From: Flavobacteriaceae bacterium UBA4022
GTDB lineage: Bacteria; Bacteroidota; Bacteroidia; Flavobacteriales; Flavobacteriaceae
Reading direction: 5' to 3'
Assembly (NCBI GenBank): GCA_002384055.1
Contig: DGAU01000010.1
Span: 2,282-66,281, forward strand
Length of the DNA stretch: 64,000 bases
The notes below the pieces were generated by a model that did not search any database, was not told the DNA's origin, and saw only the letters and a program-made list of their open reading frames with translations. Positions 34,942 to 42,569 of the stretch are shown here, one piece after another. How positions within the stretch are numbered: position 1 is the stretch's first letter; each line of letters begins with the position of its first letter. A program made the translations under genes and the position numbers.

Positions 34942-34970
34942 AACCCATGTCGAGAGACATGGGTTTTTTT
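34942..34970 (+). terminator. rho-independent terminator after queA
   Basis: AACCCATGTC at 34942-34951 pairs with GACATGGGTT at 34956-34965 around a GAGA loop, followed by seven Ts. It begins 24 bases after the queA stop. Confidence 0.9.
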
Positions 34971-35020
34971 GTTGTTGGAGCGGAAATATTGCTTAACTTG
35001 TTTTGTTATTTATATTTTTC

Positions 35021-36691
35021 ATGCACAATAAAAGCCATTTTTGTATCACCCTTGCGGTTCTCTTCTGTATCGGCTTTAGCGCTGGGGCACAAGAACAGGA
35101 TAGGATTCCAGTAAGCTGGGCCTATAACCTTGAGGCGCCGCAATCTGTTGATTTATCGTTATTGGATTTAAGTCAAGTGGTCATGGAAGATCAAATTAAT
35201 GATGCGGACAAAAATACCCCTTGGCGTTATGGCATCGAGCGTCCTTTAGTGTTGCACAGTTTCGATCATGGCACTTGGTCCAATTTGCCCGATGGTCAAA
35301 GCATCTGGCGTATGGCCATCACTTCTCCTGGGGCCTTAAATATCAGTATTAATTTCTCCGAATTTTACTTGCCTGAGGGGGGGCAACTTCAGATTTATAA
35401 TAATAGCCGATCCGATTGGTCAAAAGTATACACCCATCACGGGGGCACAGCCCAGAAAACGGGTACGTGGTTTGTGCAAGGGGATGAGGTCATCTTAGAA
35501 TACGTTCAGGCACCAAACGCCTATGAATTGCCGCGGATTGCCACGCAAAGTATCATTCACGGATACCGTATGGGGGCACTACACCAATTATTGGATTCAG
35601 AGCAACAATCGCGTGCTCCAGAAGATTCGGGTGATTGCAACTATGATGTCAACTGCCCAGTAGGCGGAGATTTTGATGGGTACAAAGAAAAACTCAAAAA
35701 GGCCGTTGCCTTACTCAATTTAGGCAATGGGTATTTATGTTCTTCGGTATTGCTCAACAATACCAAACAAGATAAAACACCTTATGTTTTGACGGCCAAT
35801 CACTGTCTTCAAAATTCAGATCCTGATTTATGGTCTTTGCGTTTTAATTGGATTAGTCCAAATCCTGTATGCGGTGAAGCAGAGCCAAGCGCAGATATCA
35901 ATACAAACTTTACGATGAATGGCGCTGAGCTCCGTGGATTTCATGAGCGTTCTGATTTTGCCTTGGTGGAATTGCGCGAGGCGATCCCTGATTCTTGGGA
36001 TGTCGTTTTTGCCGGCTGGGATCGCAGCGATGAGCTGCCAGAATTTCAGGCAGGCATTCATCATCCCAGAGGTGATTTAATGAAAATAAGTATGGATTTG
36101 GATCCTGCAGCTCATGAATTTGCTAATGGCACGGATGTTTGGCTCATTAAAGGGCAAGCAGTAGGCAATGGCAATGGTTGGGACTTAGGGACTACCGAAG
36201 GCGGTTCCTCGGGATCACCTCTGTTTAATCAAAATGGTTTGGTTATTGGCCAATTATATGGCGGCATGTCGGCATGCGACGGAACACAGACCAATGGAGG
36301 CTATGATTTATATGGTCGTTTCGCTTCGGCATGGGATTATGGCGCAACTCAAGATATGCGCTTATCCAATTGGCTTGATCCAGAGCAAACCGGTTATACC
36401 CAAATCGGCACCCTAGAAAATTCGTTAAACATTGGTGACTTTGAATTAGACGGACAAATCGCAATGTATCCAAACCCGGCTCAAGACTATGTTACTATTC
36501 GCAACACGCAGTATCCCAGCCTTAGGGGTGTCTTATATAACATCGTCGGTCAGAAACTCCTCGAGCTTAATTTATCAGCCACCGAAAATCATGTGATGCT
36601 TGATCAATATGCCAATGGTATTTACCTACTTCATTTGGTTGACCAAACCACAGGAAACACCATGGCCAAGAAACTTCACATCCAGCGGTAA
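35021..36691 (+). CDS. secreted trypsin-like serine protease with T9SS sorting domain
   Basis: A 556-residue exported protein. Signal peptide about residues 1-23; a beta-rich prodomain to about 190; then a lysyl-endopeptidase-like (S1 fold) domain with catalytic His in TANHC (261), Asp in RSDFALVEL (312) and Ser in GSSGSP (397). Cysteines such as CNYDVNC and HC fit the disulfides of that family. The last 75 residues (MYPNPAQDYVTI to AKKLHIQR) are a type A sorting domain for the type IX secretion system. The ATG at 35021 is used because the upstream TTG adds residues before the signal peptide. Confidence 0.88.
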   Translation: MHNKSHFCITLAVLFCIGFSAGAQEQDRIPVSWAYNLEAPQSVDLSLLDLSQVVMEDQINDADKNTPWRYGIERPLVLHSFDHGTWSNLPDGQSIWRMAITSPGALNISINFSEFYLPEGGQLQIYNNSRSDWSKVYTHHGGTAQKTGTWFVQGDEVILEYVQAPNAYELPRIATQSIIHGYRMGALHQLLDSEQQSRAPEDSGDCNYDVNCPVGGDFDGYKEKLKKAVALLNLGNGYLCSSVLLNNTKQDKTPYVLTANHCLQNSDPDLWSLRFNWISPNPVCGEAEPSADINTNFTMNGAELRGFHERSDFALVELREAIPDSWDVVFAGWDRSDELPEFQAGIHHPRGDLMKISMDLDPAAHEFANGTDVWLIKGQAVGNGNGWDLGTTEGGSSGSPLFNQNGLVIGQLYGGMSACDGTQTNGGYDLYGRFASAWDYGATQDMRLSNWLDPEQTGYTQIGTLENSLNIGDFELDGQIAMYPNPAQDYVTIRNTQYPSLRGVLYNIVGQKLLELNLSATENHVMLDQYANGIYLLHLVDQTTGNTMAKKLHIQR

Positions 36692-36715
36692 TTCCCAAGG
36701 ATCTCTCTATTTAAT

Positions 36716-36749
36716 TTTGTGCCGCAGTGCGGCTAAAGTTGTACTTTTG
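36716..36749 (+). promoter_or_regulatory. promoter of rlmN
   Basis: TTTG at 36716-36719, a 22-base spacer and TACTTTTG at 36742-36749. A small hairpin GCCGC-AGT-GCGGC (36721-36733) lies in the spacer. The -7 box ends five bases before the ATG, so the mRNA may be leaderless or nearly so. Confidence 0.6.
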
Positions 36750-36754
36750 CGCCT

Positions 36755-37798
36755 ATGTCAGCAGATAAAATTGATATTCGGGCCTTAAGCAAAGATGCGT
36801 TACGCGACTTTTTCACCAAAAGTGGTGACAAAGCGTTTCGTGGTAATCAGGTTTATGAATGGTTGTGGCGTAAGGGAGCTCATGATTTTGATGTGATGAC
36901 AAACTTGCCTCTCGAGACACGTGAGTTGTTGCAAAATAACTTCAGCATCAATCACATTGCGGTGGATGTCATGCAAAAAAGTAATGACGGCACCATAAAA
37001 AACGCCGTACGCCTCCATGATGGCCTCGTGGTAGAATCTGTGTTGATACCAACTAAATCAAGAAGTACCGCCTGTGTGTCTTCACAAGTCGGCTGTAGTT
37101 TGGATTGTAGCTTTTGTGCTACGGCACAACTCAAGCGCATGCGTAACCTCAACCCTGATGAGATTGTCGATCAGGTGCGCGCTATTGATCAAGAAAGCTT
37201 GATGTATTTTGATCGGCCATTATCCAATATTGTCTTTATGGGCATGGGTGAGCCCCTTATGAATTACAAAAATGTCTTACTGGCAATCGAAAAGATAACG
37301 AGTCCCGAAGGTTTGGGTATGTCTCCAAAGAGGATTACCGTGTCTACTTCTGGTGTGCCAAAAATGATCAAAAAGCTAGCAGATGATGCGGTCAAATTTC
37401 ATTTGGCAGTCTCTTTGCATTCTGCGATTCAAGAGACGCGAGAATCAATAATGCCTTTTGCTAAATCTTTTATTTTGGATGATTTGGCCGAGGCATTGGT
37501 TTATTGGTACGAAAAGACCAACCGTCGTATAACCTACGAGTACATTGTTTGGAAGGGCATTAATGATGGTCCGCACGATATCAATGCACTGGTAAAATTT
37601 TGCGGCCATGTGCCGTGTAAAGTCAATTTGATCGAATATAACCCGATCGATGAGCAGGGAAGATTTTGTCAGGCCGACGCGTCTCAAATTCAATATTATG
37701 TAGAGGCCTTAGAGCGCAGACACATACCCGTTACCGTAAGACGCAGTCGTGGTAAGGATATTGATGCCGCCTGTGGGCAATTGGCCAACAAGCATTAA
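36755..37798 (+). CDS. rlmN: 23S rRNA/tRNA adenine-C2 methyltransferase RlmN
   Basis: A 347-residue radical SAM enzyme methylating A2503 of 23S rRNA and A37 of some tRNAs. The iron-sulfur motif is CSLDCSFCATAQ (CxxxCxxC), preceded by STACVSSQVGC; GMGEPLMN follows, and the two catalytic cysteines are the one near residue 110 region and the C-terminal DAACGQL. The N-terminal HhH-like part (FRGNQVYEWLWRKG) is normal. A strong terminator follows. Confidence 0.96.
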   Translation: MSADKIDIRALSKDALRDFFTKSGDKAFRGNQVYEWLWRKGAHDFDVMTNLPLETRELLQNNFSINHIAVDVMQKSNDGTIKNAVRLHDGLVVESVLIPTKSRSTACVSSQVGCSLDCSFCATAQLKRMRNLNPDEIVDQVRAIDQESLMYFDRPLSNIVFMGMGEPLMNYKNVLLAIEKITSPEGLGMSPKRITVSTSGVPKMIKKLADDAVKFHLAVSLHSAIQETRESIMPFAKSFILDDLAEALVYWYEKTNRRITYEYIVWKGINDGPHDINALVKFCGHVPCKVNLIEYNPIDEQGRFCQADASQIQYYVEALERRHIPVTVRRSRGKDIDAACGQLANKH

Positions 37799-37816
37799 AG
37801 ACTTGATGCATTGAAC

Positions 37817-37849
37817 AAAAAAAGGCACCCATTGGGTGCCTTTTTTTTT
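37817..37849. terminator. bidirectional terminator between rlmN and the T9SS protein gene
   Basis: GGCACCC (37824-37830) and GGGTGCC (37834-37840) form the stem around ATT, flanked by seven As on the left and nine Ts on the right. It serves rlmN on the plus strand and the convergent gene on the minus strand. Confidence 0.92.
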
Positions 37850-37873
37850 GTTCTTAATGATAAGAAGATTTGA

Positions 37874-38701
37874 TTATCGCTTAACGATTTGGAATGACTT
37901 GGTTTGTCCTTCGATATTAACAGTCGCAATATATACGCCAGTTTCTAAAGAAGCCAAAGAAATACTCTCGTTAGTTCCACTCAATTGGCGGCTCATGATT
38001 TCTTGACCAAGTACATTGTGCAACACCACTTGCTCTAAGGCTGAAGCAGCTCTAAGAGAAAGGTTGTTGGCGCTGTCAACTAAGTATTTAAAACCGTCGA
38101 AAGCGGTGTCGTTAAGACCTAGAGATCCTTGATCACCTGCTGCGATACCCGTATCAGGAGTCGCTTCAAAAGCGTAATCCTTAACAACCATTAGATTATC
38201 TCCACCCACGTCTGTATCCATACGAACCCATCCGTAGTGCGTTGTACCAGTAGATAAGTTTAGGAATTTAACGCCTAAATAACCATCAGTTACATCACCA
38301 CACCATTGGCTGTTAGAATAAGCACATCCGTAGTAATTCAAATCACCACGCGCACCAGTTGCTGTGTAGCCAGTTGCGGCGTCAATAGCATCGTCTGCAG
38401 CCATTAGGAATGGATATTGATAACCAGCTGAAGTGAATCCTGCCAAAGCGCCTCCTGAACTTGTGAAGACAATAGCAGCATTGCCACCAGCTAGTCCATC
38501 AGGATTCGCGATGGTAATATTTACAAACGTGTCGTTTGTATAGTCAAGATCGAATTGCCCTGCAACATCAATCACAAGATCTGGTTCCAGATCCGTGTAG
38601 ACGACCTGACCGTTCGCATCTGCCGCAGCCATAACTGCTGCAGACATGGCGCCATATTGGGCTAGTCTTTGTGTTAGTTTTTTTGAAGTAATTTTTTTCA
38701 T
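37874..38701 (-). CDS. secreted protein with T9SS sorting domain
   Basis: A 275-residue exported protein. The start MKKITSKKLTQRLAQYGAMS followed by AAVMAAADANGQVVYTDL is an unusual but recurring flavobacterial signal sequence. The middle has beta strands ending HYGWVRMDTDVGGDN and DYAFEATPDTGI, a pattern also seen in PEP-CTERM-type surface proteins of other phyla. The last 70 residues (AALEQVVLHNVLGQEIMS to VNIEGQTKSFQIVKR, read in part) are a type A sorting domain. Function unknown; it is expected on the cell surface or in the medium. Confidence 0.75.
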   Translation of the reverse strand: MKKITSKKLTQRLAQYGAMSAAVMAAADANGQVVYTDLEPDLVIDVAGQFDLDYTNDTFVNITIANPDGLAGGNAAIVFTSSGGALAGFTSAGYQYPFLMAADDAIDAATGYTATGARGDLNYYGCAYSNSQWCGDVTDGYLGVKFLNLSTGTTHYGWVRMDTDVGGDNLMVVKDYAFEATPDTGIAAGDQGSLGLNDTAFDGFKYLVDSANNLSLRAASALEQVVLHNVLGQEIMSRQLSGTNESISLASLETGVYIATVNIEGQTKSFQIVKR

Positions 38702-38795
38702 AATAATAGGATTTAAGGTTAAACTTTTGCAGTTTTACTGGACATTTAACGTAAATATAAGAAATTATTTTTACACCGCTATTTTGAGATAGAAT

Positions 38796-38960
38796 ATGGA
38801 AGAAAAGGAGCAAACTAGGGCCTTATTTGATCCCGAAAACATAAAACCTGAAGGATCGTTGGGATTATTGGCTTTGGGTGATATAGGTTTTGAGGCATGG
38901 CGTAAAGCAAAAGGCCACATCCGAAATAATCAAAACCTGATTGATGGCGCAAAAAAATAA
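38796..38960 (+). CDS. 54-residue protein overlapping the phosphodiesterase gene
   Basis: A short frame from ATG at 38796 to TAA at 38958-38960. It encodes a soluble peptide with a glycine/leucine-rich core, EGSLGLLALGDIGFEAWRKA, and a basic tail, and no signal or membrane segment. Its last 17 bases overlap the start of the next gene (ATG 38944), so the two are likely translationally coupled. Codon choice and amino-acid composition look coding. I do not recognise a family. Confidence 0.65.
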   Translation: MEEKEQTRALFDPENIKPEGSLGLLALGDIGFEAWRKAKGHIRNNQNLIDGAKK

Positions 38961-41475
38961 ATTACTACTCATTGGATGGGATGCAGCAGATTGGGATGTG
39001 ATTTGGCCCTTGGTTCATGCGGGAAAAATGCCTGCGCTGAAATCGTTAATCGCTCGAGGAACCCATGGTAATATCAGCACTATGAATCCTCCTTATTCAC
39101 CCATGCTATGGACTTCGGTGGCGACTGGGAAAACGCCAGATAAGCATGGTGTTCTTGGTTTTATAGAAGTTACTCCCGATGCGCAATCAGTGCGCCCCGT
39201 AACCACCTTGTCTCGTAAAACCAGAGCCCTATGGAATATATTTCACAACCAGGGGATGCGCAGTAATCTTGTCGGGTGGTGGCCCAGTTTTCCGGCAGAG
39301 CCCATAAATGGTTATGTGATCTCAGACCGCTTCCAAAAAACCCATATGGACCCTCGATTACAAACACCGATAAGTCCAAAATCGGTTCATCCTTGGGATA
39401 AAAGTGAAGATTTTAAAGACCTTAGAATGTTTCCTTTTGAGATTACAAAGGCCCATTTACTGCCCTTTGTTCCTCAGGCGGATAAAGTGGATCAAGACAA
39501 ACATAAAGGGCTCAATGCCATTGCCAAAATTGTTTCAGAAAACACCTCGTTGCACAACGCTGCAACGCGTTTATTGCGCACGACAGAATGGGATTTTATG
39601 GCAGTCTATTATGACATGATCGATCATTTTTGCCATAGCTTTATGAAGTATCATCCGCCAAAACACCCTGGTGTAGACCCGCAAAATCATGAAATCTTCA
39701 AAGAGGCAGTGACAGGCGCGTATCTATTTCAGGATATGATGTTAGAGCGCAAGCTTAAATTGGTAGATAAGGACACGACCATTATAATCATGTCGGATCA
39801 TGGTTTCGAATCTGGTGATAAACGTATTTTGAATATGCCCAAGGTACAAGCGGCTCCATCTTTAGAGCACCGCCAATTTGGGATGTTTGTTGCTTGTGGT
39901 CCGAACATCAAGAAAAATGAGAAGGTATTTGGGTTGGGTATTATTGACATTGGTCCCACGATTCTGCATCATTTCGGATTGCCCATCGGCAAGGATATGG
40001 ATGGTCAGGTGAACCTAGACATATTTGAAAATCCTTCGCCAGTTGCGTATATCGAAAGTTGGGATGAGGTTTCAGGCGATTTTGGTGAATTGGATAAGAC
40101 ACAGCAGACCGATGCGTTTTCGGATCAGCAAACTATGGAGCAATTAATTGAGTTGGGTTATGTAGAAAAACTAGACGAAAAAATCGAAGTGGCGATCCGC
40201 AATACCCGTATTGACCTCAAACACAATTTAGCCCGTGTTCACATGGGTAAAAAAGACTTAGTCGCGGCAAAAAAAATACTTTTAGAACTATTAGAAGAGC
40301 CTCATGCTAAGGATTATGCCCCATTTTATATGGACCTTATCGGGATCAGCTTAAAAGAACGCAATTTTGAAGTAGCGCTGGGGCATCTGCAAAGCGTTAA
40401 GAATTCAGGCACGGAGATCAAGTATAATTTAGATCTGACAGAGGCGCAAATCCTGTCGGATATAGGACGACCCAGAGAAGCCATAGTGCTTATAGAGAGG
40501 CTTCTTAAAACGGACCAAACCAGCCCTGTTTGGTATCGATATGGTCTGCTCCACTATCAGTTAGGGGCATTAGAAGAGGCCAAAAATGCTTTTGAACGCG
40601 CTATAGAGAAAGACTCCCAGGTGCCAAGTTATCATGCCGCTATGGCCGAAGTTTTTTTGCAGTTAGACGACTATGAAGAAGCTGCAGATTATGCGCTGAC
40701 CAGTGTAGAATTGGTCAAATACTTTCCCAAAGGTCATCTGTTGTTGGGGCAAGCATTAGAAAAAATGGGCGATTTTGAAAACGCAAAAATCTCATTTGAG
40801 ATGGCTGCGAAGCTTAAGCCGAAAGAATTTCCACAGGCACAACAATCTTTGGAAAATCTTGAACAACGGCTGGATTTGGGTATTGAATTTGAAGACAAAA
40901 TCACCAATAAATACCACAAAAATCAGATTGTCGTCGTTTCTGGTTTACCCCGTTCGGGGACCTCGCTGATGATGCAGATGATGGACAAAGGAGGTGTGGA
41001 TGCTTTGACCGATGATTTGAGGGAGGCCGATGTGTCTAATCCCAAAGGTTATTACGAATATGAGCCCGTAAAGAGCCTATATAAGGATAACTCATGGCTG
41101 GCAAAAGCCCAGAACAAGTCCGTTAAAATTGTCGCGCCACTGCTCAAGTATTTGGATAACAAACACCGTTATAAGGTTATCTTTATGAAACGGGATTTGG
41201 ACGAGGTCATTCAGTCACAGCAGAAAATGTTGGGCAAAAGCGAATCCATCTTCCCAGTCAAAATCTACAATCAATTTCAGCGTTTACTGGCCTCTGTAGC
41301 AGGTTGGCAGAAATTAGCGCCTGGAGTCGAGATTCTTTATGTTGAATATAAAGATCTCGTGGCGGAGCCTTATAAAGTTGTGGAACAAATACAATCATTT
41401 GTTGGGCTGCCACTAGATCAGCAGGCCATGGCTCAAGTTGTAGACCCAGCCTTATACCGCAATAAAAACAATTAA
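38944..41475 (+). CDS. phosphodiesterase-TPR-sulfotransferase fusion protein
   Basis: An 843-residue cytoplasmic protein of three parts. Residues about 1-370 are an alkaline-phosphatase-superfamily phosphodiesterase/nucleotide pyrophosphatase: GWDAADW (metal Asp13), PMLWTSVATGKTPDKHG (nucleophile region), DMIDHF, MSDHGFES and HRQFGMF. Residues about 440-640 are TPR repeats (for example YRYGLLHYQLGALEEAKNAF). From about 660, VVSGLPRSGTSLMMQMM is the 5'-phosphosulfate loop of sulfotransferases, followed by VIFMKRDLDEVIQSQ (3'-phosphate loop) and VEYKDLV. The ATG at 38944 is used, not the TTG one codon earlier. The substrates are unknown. Confidence 0.8.
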   Translation: MAQKNKLLLIGWDAADWDVIWPLVHAGKMPALKSLIARGTHGNISTMNPPYSPMLWTSVATGKTPDKHGVLGFIEVTPDAQSVRPVTTLSRKTRALWNIFHNQGMRSNLVGWWPSFPAEPINGYVISDRFQKTHMDPRLQTPISPKSVHPWDKSEDFKDLRMFPFEITKAHLLPFVPQADKVDQDKHKGLNAIAKIVSENTSLHNAATRLLRTTEWDFMAVYYDMIDHFCHSFMKYHPPKHPGVDPQNHEIFKEAVTGAYLFQDMMLERKLKLVDKDTTIIIMSDHGFESGDKRILNMPKVQAAPSLEHRQFGMFVACGPNIKKNEKVFGLGIIDIGPTILHHFGLPIGKDMDGQVNLDIFENPSPVAYIESWDEVSGDFGELDKTQQTDAFSDQQTMEQLIELGYVEKLDEKIEVAIRNTRIDLKHNLARVHMGKKDLVAAKKILLELLEEPHAKDYAPFYMDLIGISLKERNFEVALGHLQSVKNSGTEIKYNLDLTEAQILSDIGRPREAIVLIERLLKTDQTSPVWYRYGLLHYQLGALEEAKNAFERAIEKDSQVPSYHAAMAEVFLQLDDYEEAADYALTSVELVKYFPKGHLLLGQALEKMGDFENAKISFEMAAKLKPKEFPQAQQSLENLEQRLDLGIEFEDKITNKYHKNQIVVVSGLPRSGTSLMMQMMDKGGVDALTDDLREADVSNPKGYYEYEPVKSLYKDNSWLAKAQNKSVKIVAPLLKYLDNKHRYKVIFMKRDLDEVIQSQQKMLGKSESIFPVKIYNQFQRLLASVAGWQKLAPGVEILYVEYKDLVAEPYKVVEQIQSFVGLPLDQQAMAQVVDPALYRNKNN

Positions 41476-41514
41476 GAGACCACAGAGGCAAGGTCCTTAG
41501 ACGGCATCGTTCTT

Positions 41515-42492
41515 ATGAAAATAACCGCACAAATAAAGGCACCGATTGAAGAAGAAATGGAACTTTTTGAAAAAAAGTTTTATGCTTCCATGTTGTCTAA
41601 AGTCGCCCTCCTGAACCGGATCACGCATTTTGTCGTGAACCGCAAAGGCAAGCAGATGCGCCCTATGTTTGTGTTCTTGGTGGCCAAAATGTGCCATAAT
41701 GGGCAAGTGAATGAACGCACTTATCGAGGCGCGGCTGTGATTGAATTGATCCATACCGCCACTCTGGTGCATGATGACGTGGTTGATGACAGTGATCAGC
41801 GTAGAGGATTCTTTTCCATCAATGCTTTATGGAAGAACAAGATTGCCGTTTTGGTTGGGGATTACTTACTCTCCAAAGGGCTTTTGTTGTCTATAGATCA
41901 CGACGATTTTGACCTATTGAAAATTATTTCCAAAGCAGTGCGTGCCATGAGTGAAGGGGAGCTGTTACAGATCGAAAAGGCCCGCAAGCTTGACATTACC
42001 GAAGCGGTATATTTGGACATCATCCGCCAAAAAACAGCCACTTTAATCGCTTCGTGCTGTGCCATGGGCGCCCAAAGTGTATATGCGGATCCAGAAGAAG
42101 TGAGCCAACTCACTGATTTAGGCGAAGCCATTGGTATGGCTTTTCAGATAAAAGATGATTTATTTGATTACGGCAGCGCCAGTATAGGTAAGCCACTGGG
42201 GATCGATATCAAAGAACGCAAATTAACCCTGCCGCTGATCCATGCACTCAATCAAGGCACGGCCCAAGAGGTACGCTGGCTGATGGATTCATTAAAGAAC
42301 CACAATACCGATCGCAAGCGCGTCCAACAAGTCATTCAAAAAGTGCGGGAACTTGGCGGTATTGCCTACGCTGAGCAAAAAATGAAAGCTTATCAGGCTC
42401 AGGCTTTGGCGTGTTTAGAACACTATCCGGATTCAGAATATAAGACATCTTTGCTCTTGATGATCGATTACGTTATTGAACGGCAAAAATAA
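41515..42492 (+). CDS. polyprenyl diphosphate synthase
   Basis: A 325-residue trans-prenyltransferase. The first aspartate-rich motif is in LVHDDVVDDSDQRRG (DDxxD, about residues 85-89) and the second in IKDDLFDYG (about 213). GKQMRPMFVFLV near the start is also typical. It lengthens isoprenoid chains, most likely the octaprenyl-like side chain of menaquinone in this phylum. It follows the fusion gene after 39 bases and is followed by dnaG. Confidence 0.92.
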   Translation: MKITAQIKAPIEEEMELFEKKFYASMLSKVALLNRITHFVVNRKGKQMRPMFVFLVAKMCHNGQVNERTYRGAAVIELIHTATLVHDDVVDDSDQRRGFFSINALWKNKIAVLVGDYLLSKGLLLSIDHDDFDLLKIISKAVRAMSEGELLQIEKARKLDITEAVYLDIIRQKTATLIASCCAMGAQSVYADPEEVSQLTDLGEAIGMAFQIKDDLFDYGSASIGKPLGIDIKERKLTLPLIHALNQGTAQEVRWLMDSLKNHNTDRKRVQQVIQKVRELGGIAYAEQKMKAYQAQALACLEHYPDSEYKTSLLLMIDYVIERQK

Positions 42493-42569
42493 CGTTGTCT
42501 TTGTTTTGGTTTGTCAGTGGGCCAAAAAGTTAGCCGAATTATACTATTTTTACCCTATAAGAATTCTCC

